Part shown: piece by piece, positions 10,961-23,428 of the stretch
Numbering within the stretch: position 1 is the first letter of the stretch
How the letters are laid out: the number at the start of each line of letters is the position of its first letter
Assembly: GCA_023078555.1 (NCBI GenBank)
Contig: CM041203.1
Span: 3,081,981 to 3,145,980 of the forward strand
Length of the DNA stretch: 64,000 nucleotides
Direction: 5' to 3'
DNA from: Ulva prolifera
Lineage: Eukaryota; Chlorophyta; Ulvophyceae; Ulvales; Ulvaceae
Position numbers and translations under genes: made by a program
The notes under the pieces: generated by a model
What the model saw: only the letters and a program-made list of their open reading frames with translations
Databases searched by the model: none
What the model was told of the DNA's origin: nothing

Positions 10961-12189
10961 ATGTCCGGGAGCCGGAGCACGTGCTAGAGACGGCCGCACG
11001 CGAGTCCCAGCTGGTGGTGCTGTCTTCCTCTCCGACTTGCAACACATGCGCAGACTCACAGATTTCACGTGCTCGTCGTACATCTGCGGGACGCCTCGAA
11101 AGATTTGAATTTGGTTTGCACAAAGCCCGCCGAGTCCGAGACGTCGCGACTACGTGGCCCATTGCCACGCGTGGGCTGGATGCCTTGTGGCAGTCGGTGC
11201 ATGAAACAATGGGTAAGGTTGAAGGGTGACATCTCGTTAAGCGGCGACGCTTGACCGAGGTGTGCGCCTGCCACGCCGCGATTCAAGGCATGAGCAGAAT
11301 TGCGTAATCTGTGCATTTGGGTGCAGCCACTGCGGCCGGCGCGGACGGAATCCGCCACGAGGCAACCAAATTGAAGATGCTGAAATGTGCAGCCCCGACT
11401 TTAGATTTTTCAGGGGACCCGAGACCAGCGACGTCCGCGATACGCAAGGATATCAGCCTGTAGTTGAGTTCAGGCCGATCGAGTGCATGATTCGGAATCC
11501 TTGGGGTCGAAAATGTTGTTCAAGGTGCAACAGGCGCGGCGGTGCCACGCCAAGCATGCGAAGAGGCCTGAGCGGCGGTCAAAGCACAATGGAATTGCAA
11601 GTTGCAGTTGAATGCGATAGCGGTGCAATGAGCTGCAGCCGCGATGGCCACGCAATGCTCAGCTTCAGTTTCAGGTCTCTTGAACATGGTTCAATGACTT
11701 GGCATTGGTGTGAGCTTTGGTGCAGGCGACAGCTCTGAACAAAACATACATGTCTTTTGCTTGTGTACGTGGGTCGACGGCGACGACGGTGCCGTCGCGC
11801 ATGACTGGCGACCACTTTCGCGTGGCTAAGGCACCTTGCCCACCCCGACAGGTGGCAAGTCGCACGCGGCCACGTCACTATATTGTGCCGCATCAAGTAT
11901 GCGGACCCTCGGCCTAACGACAGGCGTTCGCATGCATAACGCATCATCGTGCCAGGTCCGCCGGCTGGAAGAGGACGCTGCGACACTGCTGTGTGACTGG
12001 AGGTTGAAAGTCAGAGCACATCTAGGAAACGATGATGTCCCGTGTCGTGGTCGCCCCATTTGAGGCCAATCAACTGTCGTCACCGAGACCTTGCCAGGAG
12101 AATCGTCGCGCGAGCGCCTGTGGATCTCTTATTACACAGGCAAACCCGGGCAATAATGCAGATATAGAAACTGCTTCGCATCGCTGAAA
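10961..12189. other. No confident gene upstream of alpha-galactosidase
   Basis: Contains short frames on both strands. The minus segment around 11790-11850 (VMRDGTVVAVDPRTQAKDM) looks slightly protein-like, but no neighbouring exons could be joined to it. The promoter of the alpha-galactosidase gene should lie at its right end. Confidence 0.35.
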
Positions 12190-12207
12190 GTGCTGGTCGA
12201 AAGCGGA

Positions 12208-15200
12208 ATGGCTGCACTCGCAAATGACCAGCTCGGATGGCTCGCTGCACGGTCGCTGACAGTAGCGCTTGCGCTTGCTCCAGTACGCGCGTTGGATAAC
12301 GGCCTCGCTCTGACACCGGCTATGGGATATAATCCATGGAGCGCGTTTGGATGTGAAGGTAAGTTATCATGCTTCATATGCAGCTGTTTGCGAGGAAAAC
12401 GTGCTGCAGCTAACAGCACCGTCGCCCGGGCATCACATCTGCAATCATCCTGCAGTAAATGAGCAAAACATCAAGGAGCTAATCAGCAAGCACGTTGAGC
12501 TTGGGCTAAATGAAGCCGGATACACGTATTTCAACTTGGATGGTGCGGCTTCGGTGTCTAGTTGGCGGGCAGAGCATCTCCAAGCTTCCCGCTGGCTGAG
12601 ATGCTCTATCCGATGCGAGGGCCAACGCCTCAAACAGTCCTCATGAGATTTCTTATGATCCCTCTTTGTTTTCGTCTGCAGACTGCTGGGCATCTCCTGC
12701 AAGGAAGAATGGCAAGCTTCAGGCCGACCTGCACCGATTTCCGTCAGGCATGAAAGCACTGGGGGATTTCATTCATTCAAAAGGTTTTTCACATCGGCCT
12801 GATCACGCTTAAGCTCTCATAGATACTGTATGCTTGTGCATCACAGGCTTGCTGCTGGGCTGCGACAGTTTAAAGCCGCGAGACTTTTTACTGCGTTCAT
12901 CAGGTCGGCACTGGCCACTGTCCTCGTGGAGCATGTATCAGCCATGGCTGTTGCTCCGGCATACTATTTTGTATGTGTGCGTATCTTCATAGTGGCCATC
13001 TGCTTGCCCACTCTATGGTGTTGGTCGTCAGTTGCCCTGCGATCGCATTGCCCAGTATGGTTTGCTGTTGTCAGGGAGCAATGGTGGTTCTACATTCACA
13101 ACCATTGCTGTGCCTGTGCATCTCAACCCAGGGTATATCTGATGGGCGTGCCAGGTGTGTAGAGCTAGCCGCTCACCTCTGCCATCGCCAGGGACGTGCT
13201 CGCACTGTGATTGGCCATCGTCACAGCCTAGGGGCATGGCCGTGGGCAAGATGTGGCACACGCTAGACCGTGCATACTCGATGTCATGTGTGTAGTTCAT
13301 ATTCCGGGGTGATTTCTGCATGCACAGCCCGCACAGGGTAGGCCTTGCGCTCATATTTCGGCACCTTGTGGATGGCTCTGAGGCACTGCAGGTCATGTTA
13401 CCAGCCTGTAGTGTTTGTACATCTCCTGAATCCTCCCCATAGGCTGGCCCAATTGGGATGCTGGGCTGCTTGATGGGCCTGTTTTTACGGCGTTCCGTGC
13501 TGCCCGCCGTTTGGCTGCTGACGTCAAGTGCGTTGTACCCTGAAATTTTGACATCAGCCCATTGCTTTGTAGGCCTTAAATTCGGGATCTACTCTGATGC
13601 TGGCCTTTTCACATGCGCTGGCCGAGCCGGGTCGATGGGGCATGAGCAGGAGGATGCCCAGCTGTTTGCAGAGTGGGGAGTCGGTGTGCTGCTTGTGGCT
13701 TTGTGCCCGCAGCGCTTTGAGACCAGCATGCTTGAACTCACTGGCACTGTAGAGAGCTTTGGCCGGCACTGTGATGAAACGCCCCTGGCACCTGGCTAAT
13801 GTGCATGCAAGCATCGTTTTGCAACCGGCGCATCGCATTACAACTAAACTTTGATCAGACATCCGTTTGGAGTCGTTGCACAATTGACTGGTCGACCGCC
13901 ACTGCTGCTGACACCCTGAACCATGCAATTTCAGCTCAGCTGATGTCTCATCTCATACAGACTATCTCAAGTATGACAACTGTGGAATTCTCCCTGGCTA
14001 CGAAGTGCAGGAGAGGTACACAATGATGAGGTGTGGCCAACCTCACTCCTTCAGCGGGAATTGAAGCCATGTGCGTGCTGCTGTGCTCGCAGCAGAAATA
14101 CCGCTGAATGCCTGCTGCTTCAGGAATGCCTTGAACGCCACCGGCCGGCCGATCCACTTCTCGATCTGTGAATGGGGAGTCAGCCAACCGGAATTGTGGG
14201 GTGTGCTCTCATGCTAGCCCTGCTTCCTGCCCTTGCAGCAGTTGCACTGTGCATGTTGCCGTTGCAGGGACCACCCATTTTCTTGCAACCTGTGTGAGGC
14301 GAAGCTTTCTTTCAGCATGGCAAAATGCGTCCTCGGCGAGGGGTTCTACACAAATTTCAGATCATGTGTATTGCATGTTGTTACATTTCACGAACTGCCA
14401 CATGCAATGCGAGCGTTAGGAGACGAGGACTGCATGTGGCCGGAATTTAATTTATCCTGTCGACTTGAAACCGGAACTGCATGTGCAATGCGCTTGTCCA
14501 CCACCTTGAAAGTCCATGTGAGACTCGCCGCCCACAAGACCACATACATGCGCCCTCGTCACTAGGCTGAACAGCCATTAGCCACCGTACGTTAGCGCTG
14601 GCGGCATTGTTAGTCAGTTTACAGGTAGCAATACACCATCTCTGTGTAGTGTTCACGACGAGAGTGTGCAGCTGGCAACGTGGGCAACTCGTGGCGCACA
14701 TCCCCAGACATCACTGCAACCTGGGACTCTATCATGACCAATCTTGACAGTGTTATTGGCCTTGGCATGCATGCCGGCCCCGGACGGTGGAACGACCCGG
14801 ACATGCTAGAGGTAATCTTCTCATCCTCCACAGTGTGGTCGAAAGAGTCGAAGAGTCGAACGTTCACGCAGCGGCTTGATGCTCCGTACACCCTCCTGCA
14901 CTGAGCTGTACATCTTTTAGCACAGACAGCACAGCTTGTTTACCGGATTGCCTTTGGCATAGGGACTCATCTCTCTGAAGGAACACAGTCCCTGACAGCT
15001 CTCGTGATGCAGGTTGGCAATGGCGGAGACCTGATTTACATTCAGCGTAACAAGGCTCACTTTGGGCTGTGGGCGCTGCTGAAGGCACCACTGCTGATTG
15101 GCGCAGACATCCGCAGGATTGACAAAGCCAGCTTGGGCATTCTGCTTTCGCGGGAGGTCATTGCAATCAACCAAGACGGCCTTGGTGTGGCCGGCGACTT

Positions 15201-15609
15201 GATCTACATGCATGGCGCTGTGCAGGTTTTTGCGGTGCCGCTGGAGGGCGGCGACCGGGCTGTTGGGGTTCTGTATAGGCACACTATCGGGGCACCTGCG
15301 AACGTGACAGTGCCATGGGCCAGACTGGGCTATCCTGGGTACTTGCCTGTGGCTGTGCGGGATGTGTTTGCAGAAGAGACATGGGATACGGCAGTATCAG
15401 ATGAACTGGTGGTTCTTGTCCCACCGGCTTCGCTTGTACTGCTGAGGCTCACTCCTCATGAGGGCTTCTTGTGTGAAGACGGGGTTGATCCGCTGGAAGA
15501 CCTTGCCGAGGATCTCGACATGTTGAGTTATGCGTATGCAGAAATGTTGTGCATCAGCATAGACAATCTGGACGCATGGCGGCCGTGGAACCATGGCTTT
15601 TTCGGATGA
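12208..15609 (+). CDS. Secreted alpha-galactosidase, glycoside hydrolase family 27
   Basis: Removes terminal alpha-1,6-galactose from oligosaccharides and galactomannans, or from glycoconjugates. Eight exons (12208-12358, 12456-12542, 12682-12783, 13573-13683, 13961-14030, 14124-14200, 14672-14811, 15013-15609) add to 1335 bases, 444 residues, with every phase consistent. A hydrophobic N-terminus (residues about 10-30) is followed by the mature start [16 protein letters not shown], typical of GH27. Key motifs in order: [43 protein letters not shown] with the nucleophile Asp, [16 protein letters not shown], and [19 protein letters not shown] with the acid/base Asp. The C-terminal beta domain follows. 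Length matches the family (about 400-450). An ATG at 12190 would add six residues. Intron 3 is large (789 bases). Destination is probably extracellular or vacuolar. Confidence 0.92.
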
Positions 15610-15876
15610 GGTGACCGCGGAGCCATCTGCCTAGCCACGCTCTGCAGGACAAATTGATGCAATGCCGCCAGTAGCCACTTCTGCAGGGCTGTGCGTCGTT
15701 TCGATTGTATCAGCAGGTGCGTGTGATCTTTGAGGATGGGATCAATCAAAGTTCCTGAGGCGCAAAAGAGAGCTGTCACGAGAACGGTTTATGGCGATTC
15801 GAAGAATCGTGGTTTCATGTACAGTTGCGCATTTGCCTAGCCGCTTGAAAGAAGGTCAATGAGTTTGTTTCAGAGT

Positions 15877-15881
15877 TGTAA
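15877..15881 (+). terminator. TGTAA polyadenylation signal for alpha-galactosidase
   Basis: The first TGTAA after the stop codon, 268 bases downstream, just before the DNAJC11-like gene. TGTAA is the usual chlorophyte poly(A) signal. Confidence 0.5.
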
Positions 15882-15987
15882 TATTCAATACCTGCATCCG
15901 AGCAGTTTCTGACTTGCATGATCATCTATGTGAACAGCGCAAGGTGTTTCATGCCAAACAGCATTCCAAACGACACGTTAGTGACGC

Positions 15988-18900
15988 ATGGAGGAGCGCG
16001 AGATCTCGTTCTACGACGAGTTGAACGTACGACAGGATGCCACCACAGCAGAAGTGAAGCAGGCATATAGGCGGCTGTCTGCTGTTTTCCATCCTGACAA
16101 GCAGCAGGACGAATCTCTGAAGCAGGAAGCGGCGGTTAGCTTCACCAAGATCAAAGATGCATATGAGGTTGGTTGCCCAAAAGCCATTTGCATCACACCT
16201 GTCGGCTGCTCATATACCTTGTGTATGATGTGTCCAGTTTGTTCTTGAGTTCTGTAAGCTGCTGATTTGATCAGCACGGCCCTCACAGTTCATTACAATG
16301 GCAGGGTGGATCATGCTGCAGGTCCTGGTGGACGAACAGAAACGGCGGATATATGATTTGTATGGCACGGAAGGCCTGGAGGCTGGGCTGGAGCTAGCTA
16401 CAACTGAGGCAGACCAGGAATTTGTAAGGCAGCAATGGGAGCGATTCAAGGGCAGAGCATTCTTGCAAGACGTGCACAGACAGGCTGCGCCAAGGACGAT
16501 TGTCGAGCTGAAAGTGGATGCTCGAAAGTCGTTCAAGGATCTGATAAATGGGGTTGTTCCATCAGTGTGGCCAGTGATTGCAGAGGCGACGGCCTCCACA
16601 GATGTCAACGTCCAGATGAACGATTGGATCGTACTCAAGATTGGATGTGCGATTTCTCAAGATGCGCATGCCGCTTGATCTTGACAGCAACATGCCCCAG
16701 GTGGATGATTGGCTCCATTCCAGCACACGATGGAGGGCAGGGGGTGAGCTGTGATCAGGCACTAGCACGGTCTGTGTGAACCCATTGACTCCCAACTGCC
16801 TTGTACAGGCCAAATGAAGATGGTTCGGCGGGGCCAAAAGCCAGGACAGCAGGAAGAAGTGGATCTTGAGGCAGGTGACATGGAGGGCAATTGGCGAGTG
16901 CCATGCTCTCTGCAAATACAGGCGAGTGAGCGGGACACTGTGCAGCTAGATGGAAACTTCGGCCGAGAGGCGCAGGTATTGGCACTTTCGTCGCAGCGTG
17001 TACTCACTCCAGAGGACACAGGCACTGTTGCCGCAACATACTCCCCTGCAGGGCTGGGGTTGCAGGCGGGCCTGACCCGGCAACTGCACCAGAGTCTCCG
17101 CGGCGAGGTGCTGTGGGTGATGGGCCCGCCTGATGATGCAGGCGTGACATTGAATATGGTGCAGACTCATGAGAACTGGTCATTGTCCGGTAAACTGCAG
17201 GTTCGTCTACCGCCTTCTCAGCTGTGCGTTAACCAGGGGTTTGCCTGGATGCAAGATGTCAGATGCTTGTAGTGTGTTATAGATACGAGTACCTGTGACG
17301 TGATGGCGTAGATTTTAGCATTAGGTCCACAATACAAATGCGAGTTTCACAATGACAATGATTTGCGTGTGGCACCTCTATGTCAGCAATGACATTTCAA
17401 GTACAACACCTGCACAACAATCCGTGCGTTTGCAGTTGGGGGCAGCAACGGCGCTTAGAGGTGTGGCTGCTTACAAACTTCGGGCCGGGACCACCCTGGT
17501 ATCGGTTGCAAATCTGGGCTCAACGGGAATTTATGCGGAGGCGGGTGTTAAGCAGCAGTGGGGAGATAGTGTCAGCTCACAAGTGACAGTGCACCATGGT
17601 CTGATGGGCTCCAGCATCAAGATAAGGGTCACGCGGGCCGGCCATACAGTAATGGTGCCCGTGTATGTGTCAGACCGCTACCAGGATTGGCAGACGCTGC
17701 TGGTGGCGCTGACGATGCCTGTGGTTGTCAACGTTTTGATCTCAAGGTACGGAGACTCACCGTGCAGTGCTCAATCAGGGAGCATGCATGGCATCTCAGC
17801 TCTTGTCTGCCCTTGAATGAAAACCCAGGCTGTTGGATGTGTACCCATCGCACCAGGCCATGGCGGATCTGTAGCTGTCGCCACTCACCCTCTTCAACAT
17901 GGCACTGTCCTGGTATTTCATCGGTACTCACAAGGCTGCGGTGCTAAAACAAGATTTGCCGCAATGTGTCTGCTGTTGAGTTCATGCTTGGTGTGGTGAC
18001 TTTGGCCTGGTATACAATGCATGCTGCATGTACAAGTGGTGCGCTGAAGGCGATTTGCGGCCATTGTGCGTCTTCGCATTCATGCCAGCATCTATCTAGC
18101 TGCAGCTGTGGTGCAACAAGCCATGGTGCAGCAGCCAGATAGTGGCAGAGGCAGCTGCTTCAGGTATTGTGTGATGTAGGCTTGTTGTTCATCCTCTCCT
18201 ATGGCTGCACAAAACATTCCAGTCTGCCCGTGGCGAGCGCTCGCTGCAGCAGCAGGTGGCGGCTGCAAAGAAGCAGGCATTGCAGCAGCAGGAGCTGCTT
18301 CAGGCCTCCGTCGCCCGCCTAGCTGCCGAGGAGGACCGCCGTGGTGGCCTTGTCATAGTTCGTGCAGCGTACGGTGACACTGGCAGCTTCCGTGCCCGAC
18401 TGGAGCAACAGGCTGCCATGTTTGCACAGCAAACTAGGGTAGCGGGTGGCCGGACGGAGGCAATGCACCAAGGAGCTGCCGCGCCCGATCGCTGGTTGGA
18501 CGTCACTGCTTCTTTGCAGTTCTTAGTGGTAGACAGCCAGGTGGATCTCCGGCGCGATGTTTTGAAGCATATTCGTTGTGCAGCCAGTCGACATCCAACG
18601 TGAACAACCACCATGTGTGCCTTCATGTGTCACAAGCTGTTTAGCAGAACGTTATGAGATTCCCGTTCAGGTAACAGAATAGTTCAGACGGCCTCACAAA
18701 AAAGCCTCTGTCCAGTGTGTTGACCGATTGTATCAATCACCTGACATGGTGTGTGGGCATTTCTCATCAAGTGTGGACAGACCGGCTTGGACGCTGCTTG
18801 CTACCATGCATGATCCGGGAGGCCGCGTGCTTGTGTACAGGTTCATCTGCTGGAGCGATCAAGTAGGAGCCACTTAATGGGTTTTGCAGACCTACATACT

Positions 18901-19047
18901 GATGGAGGCGACAGGCTATACGTGATATACAAGTGGCAGGACCGGTTTTATGATATGGACGGTACGCTTAGATGCTACATGTTCAACTGGCATCATTCAT
19001 CGCGGTCGCCTCCATTGTCAGCATGTGTGGAATCAGCCATGCCATGA
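15988..19047 (+). CDS. DNAJC11: DNAJC11-like J-domain protein, mitochondrial
   Basis: Exons recognised: 15988-16167 (J domain, HPD intact in FHPDKQQD), 16322 to about 16648, about 16809-17200, 17436 to about 17747, 18223-18540 and 18841-19047. The first two give the J domain ending VLVDEQKRRIYDLYGTEGLE, as in DNAJC11. The middle exons encode a beta-strand-rich region, then a hydrophobic segment (LLVALTMPVVVNVLISR). An Ala/Gln-rich coiled coil then leads to GGLVIVRAAYGD and DVTASLQFLVVDSQ, and to LMGFAD and DRLYVIYKWQDRFYDMDG. The order follows human DNAJC11, a mitochondrial outer-membrane protein that helps organise cristae with MICOS. The 17747-18223 junction has mismatched phase, so a small exon is missing from the model. 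The true C-terminus may use a donor at 18961 instead of reading to TGA at 19047. Confidence 0.8.
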
Positions 19048-19950
19048 TGTATGTGCATCAGTCCTTGGTTCTGAGGCTGATGCATGAAGATCTGCACATG
19101 TGCCATGTTGTTGAGGCCCCATCTGTATCAGCCGTGAGTCCATGAAACATGGGAGTTGACGAATCGTCGGGTATGCAGTGGAAGGTTGGCAAGAGGCGAT
19201 CATACCAAGTGGGGACGCTTTAGAGCTTGGGAAAGACAGGGCGCTGTTCGCACAGCATCTGCTACATGATTGACATTCTTGGACCTCCAATTGTTTTATG
19301 ACCTTTGCCGCTGACACTGCCGCTGTATTATGCTGCTTAAGCAAATGGATGATAATGCTAGCAGCCTTGGCAACGCTCTTACCCAACGCTTGTTAAGAAT
19401 GGCTGGCCGACCGAAGTGCTGCCGTCCCAAATCCGCCATATATGCCTTAGCTGCCTGTGCCCGCGCACAAAGCGCAACTGCGTTGATGCGGTTTCTGCTG
19501 ATCAAGACACACTGAATGTCCTTGCGAATGTTCGTACCAAAGGCAGACTGTGTTACAGTCTATGTTCAGCGGCGTCAGCTGTACATAGTGGCAACAGCTT
19601 CTCCAGCATGCGGCCCTGTTGAATGATGCATGGTGTAAAATCTGAGGCAGAAATGTGTACTGGTTGTTGCTGGTTACATGTGGCCACCACTGGCGGACCA
19701 TGCATGGCCGCGGGCCACCAACGTCATCTGCGGAGCTACACCTTTCAGACGCGTCGAGACATATACACTGACGGGTCAACACGCACAGGGCCTTGCGCAT
19801 CATAGATTAAATTGCATACATGTGCGGGTTTCGTTGTACCTAAAGCTGATCGCTCTCAGTGACACACACTTTCACGCTCTTTAAGTTTGTAGGCGAATAT
19901 CTGAAGCTTCTCTCTGCGTTCACGTTCACGAAACTGTGCCTGGAAAAGCA
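19048..19950. other. No gene seen
   Basis: About 900 bases between the DNAJC11-like and M41-like genes. Short frames only; presumed 3' UTR and promoter. Confidence 0.4.
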
Positions 19951-21363
19951 ATGCAGGGGATCCTCTCGCAGAGCTGGCACAATGGCTATCATAGCCGATC
20001 CGTGGCATCCCATGCGCAGGTGAGAAGCTGAGCGGGTGCATGTGTTGCGTGCACCGGTGTCATCATTGGAGATGGACAGATAATGATCCAGAATCAGGAC
20101 AATCACCTGAATTCCCTTGGATTACCGTACAGCTGCTTTGATGTTAGATTTTGCTTGAAATGGTAGCTCAAGGTTGTATTCCATGCAGAGCCCGGGCAAG
20201 TCGGTTGGCCTTGCACAGCAACTACAACAAATAGACAGCACAATCAAGTCAGACAACTTGAGTGACGCAGCACTGCAGCATCAAGTTGTCCAGGTAATGA
20301 GGTCATTGGCGGAGGCAGGCGCAGCACGCGGTTTCGGACAGGCCAGAGCTATCCCCAAGAGACTGTACTCTCTGGAAGAGCTTCGCCTGAACCGAATAGA
20401 CACGTCAAAGTTACTGTCTCCTAGTGAGGAGAGCGTCGGCAAGGTGGAAGCACAGCTGCAGATTTTGTTCCTCTTGTTGTTGGTCACAGTTGCATTCATT
20501 GATGGTGACATCTCCCGTGCTGGAGTTCTAGGATTTTCAATGCTATTCCTTCTCACCTTAGATCAAATTTCTCTGGCTGGTGGTTTACGTGCCCTTGCGA
20601 TTGACACCGTCGGTGGCATTGTGAATCCGGAGTATAGGTGTGGGCTCGCATAGTTCACATTCTTCCCAAACTCGTTTTCAGTCTACGCGTTGGCCGCTGA
20701 AGGGAAGCAGTTGATATGCAGGAAACGCGTTGCATTCCACGAAGCAGGACATTTCTTAATTGCATATATGACTGGACTGTTGCCATTGGCTTATACACTA
20801 TCATCATTAGATGCTTTCATGAGGTACAAGACATTGAATGTGCAAGCAGGGTGCCGCTTTGCCGATGAAGAATTCAACCAAGAGGTACAGTCCGGAAATA
20901 TCAAGTCATCAAGTCTTGAAAGGTTTTCATGTGTCGCTCTCGCAGGTACGTCGAACTTGTCTGCCGTGCATGTGCCTGAGAAAATGGCAGCTGCCTTGTG
21001 TTCCGCTGATGAAGAATTGTGATAACACAGTAATTTTGGCATCCCAATGTGGACATGCATATGCAATGTCGGAAGTGCATTGAATCTGCGGATGTAGGAG
21101 TTTGCAGTGAGTACATCAAGTATGGTGGAGCTGAGGGTGGTATGGCAGATATTCAACAGCTTGACATCATGCTGAAGGGATTGCAATTCACACAAAAGAA
21201 GGCCGATTCTGAGATTCGCTGGGCTGTACTCAATACCGTTTCCATTTTGCGGAGGCATTCAGACATACATGAGCAACTAGCACAAGCCATGGCAAGCCAA
21301 GCATCTATTGGGGAATGTATACAGTGTATCGAGACTGGACTGCTTAACAGCGATGACGTGTAA
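19951..21363 (+). CDS. FtsH-like M41 membrane protein without AAA module
   Basis: Exons: 19951-20019, 20189-20639, 20682 to about 20945 and about 21108-21363 (stop TAA). The first exon looks like the start of a plastid transit peptide. Exon 2 holds two closely spaced hydrophobic segments (ILFLLLLVTVAFIDG and VLGFSMLFLLTL). Exon 3 has the zinc motif in RVAFHEAGHFLIAYMTGLLP, followed by LERFSCVALAG. Exon 4 has EYIKYGGAEGG and ADIQQLDIMLKGLQF, and then EIRWAVLNTVSILRRH. This order matches the plant FtsH-related family that lacks the ATPase domain (At5g27290 / At1g56180-VIR3 type), which act in chloroplast membranes. Here HEAGH and the downstream Asp (ADIQQ) are kept, so proteolysis is possible. 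The exon 3-4 junction does not fit in phase; a micro-exon coding the usual MVA is probably missing from the model. Confidence 0.8.
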
Positions 21364-21502
21364 CATATCACATTTTTCCAGTCTCGCTCATGCAGTCCAG
21401 ACAGATGCGCAGACCAGCCTAGACTGATCTTCTGGGTAGTGCATTGTTCCAACGGGAGTGATTTCACGAACAAAGGGACAACTGCAGTACCTGGCAGGGA
21501 TG

Positions 21503-23428
21503 CTACATGGATTCTCTCTGCTCATAGTCTGACAAGCATGACGCATCAACCAGCAATCCACATACACACGTGGCCTTAGAGTCGTTTGTTGTTTGATCGA
21601 TCATATCCTGTATCGTGATCTTATTCGGACACTTGGGTTTGACCATGTCGAATATTTCATCTTTTAGATCGAGAGGATTGTACTCAGCGACCCAACCCAG
21701 CTGATCCACAGCCAGCTCCTTGACGTGGACACACCACATCTCCACCACACGAGCTGTCAAATATCCACGATTTTCCACATCCAAAGCCTTGAAAAAGTAT
21801 CTGCAGCTGCGAATCAATGCAACTGAACCCTCACAGTGAAGCAGATACACCGGAGCGAATCGAACAAGTCACACAGCACACAGGCAATTCAGAACATGCC
21901 TGGTCGAGTGTGCCTGCCCACGATGATTCCAGGCCATCAAAAAATCCACGAATTCACTCAACGCCATTCCAGGTTGCTTCGTCAGTGGTGAGCATTGGTG
22001 CACGTGTTCCTCGAATACACGCTGGAGGAAGTATGGCACCATCGAACTACCCTCTGGAATGGGGCGCACCAGCGCCAATGCATCTGGCGTGAGCAGGCCG
22101 TCCCCATCATCATCCAACTCAATAAACTTACAATGCACATCGTGCGTCTTCTGCAGTCCGCTGACACAAATTATCCATTGCAGAATAGACGGAGAGGTGT
22201 TCTAGAGGTGAAGTAAACCAACCATCATGCTGCTACCTGCCAGGACATCGCCCGCAAATCCCCGAAGACACAAGACCCCAAGAAGCAGAATGTGATCACA
22301 CAGCAACATCTGCAACACCACGCACACCTGAAGTGAGAACCATTCGATGTCTGTGTTCTCTTCTGCATTGTATGTTGCCAAAAGATGCATTGCCGGTTCT
22401 TCTGCAACATTTATTATCGGCACTAAGCCATGCTTTGCAAACGGAAACACCAACCGCCTGGTTGCAAAAAGCTGCCACAGGGCCTTCAGATCGTCTGGAA
22501 TGGACAATCCTTGACACACTGCAATAATGACAAGCGGGTTTTATTTTCTGGAAGCCAATGCTGTGCACACTCTCCCAACCTTCAACCTTACAGGCTGACC
22601 ATGCATGAACGGATGAAAGCAGCAGGTCACATGCACCTGCAATATCCATCAATGCTTCAGTAGTCTGATTTTCGGTCAAGAATCCGTCACCGTCAGCGTC
22701 ATGGCTGAACAGGGTAGCTATCATCTTCATTCGGTTGTTTGCTGCTACAATCGTGTTGAATAGTGTCTGCCCCGAACATTTTCCATTGTGAAAATGGTGC
22801 CTCAGTATTGCGGATGCACTAAGGAATTCCAGGAACCTCTCCCCAAGGAACGCTTGAACATCCCTCCTCACCTGTGGGAGCACCTCAGGGTTTGCAAACT
22901 AGTGCACGTTCAGAACACTTCACGTGCATAGGGATAGCAGGCCTGAGCTCTGCACAGGGCTGACCCGAGGTCAGCTGTAGCTGCTGTTCATACGTGCCTG
23001 TTTCACATCTGCCACAGACAAGTAAGCATCCCGTAGGTTGACAACAGGGACGCCATCACGGCCCTCACAAGTGCGACAGATAGCTTTACCGAGTCCATCT
23101 AAACTCTCAGGACTAAGCACAAGAGTGTCTTCGAAATGACGGCACGCTTTGTGAAGATACGATGCGACGCTGGACGCAGCTGGCTTGTGGAAGTAAAACC
23201 TGGGAATTTGGCCTGCCAATGCTTGATCCTTCTGCAGTTGAAGCTCGACGACACCAGCGTTCACATTTACTTCTGCATGCACATTACTGCTGTGCTGCGA
23301 GAGTCAACAACAGGATCAACGATGATGTGAAGCTGCTCACCGACGTCCTCACTACGTCCTTGCCTTGCAGGAAATCGCTCTATCAGCGCCGATGCCAACA
23401 TGATTAGTACAGCTTCTTCACTCAGATT
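21503..23428 (-). CDS. PP2A B''-type regulatory subunit, TON2/PPP2R3C-like, 5' end unresolved
   Basis: Exons on the minus strand: 23428-23341, 23212-22998, 22871-22637, 22518-22328, 22150-21900 and 21800-21503. They sum to 425 codons in one frame. Family landmarks in order: IPRFYFHKP, an EF-hand-like HDADGDGFLT, the exon-end motif IEWFSL, a second EF-hand ELDDDGDGLLT, the SEFVDFLMAW segment, FFKALDVENRGYLT, and DEIFDMVKPKCPNKITIQDM. These follow human PPP2R3C and plant TON2/FASS, which target PP2A to centrosomal or cortical microtubule sites. The Phe-rich strand FFFFCDPHRRGR of TON2 is not conserved. Two introns (22997-22872 and 21899-21801) start with GC instead of GT. The N-terminus must lie upstream of 23428. 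The gene ends 140 bases from the convergent M41-like gene. Confidence 0.82.

Noticed and set aside
9752..11229. Several frames of 177-259 codons on both strands
   Set aside because: Low-complexity Cys/Gly/Val or Pro/His/Thr products of the GC-rich repeat and its 9-bp minisatellite; frames are open on both strands because stop codons are rare in this composition.
11262..11738. 158-codon plus-strand frame upstream of alpha-galactosidase
   Set aside because: Arg/Cys-rich without a family resemblance; overlapping frames exist on the other strand. Not enough to call a gene.
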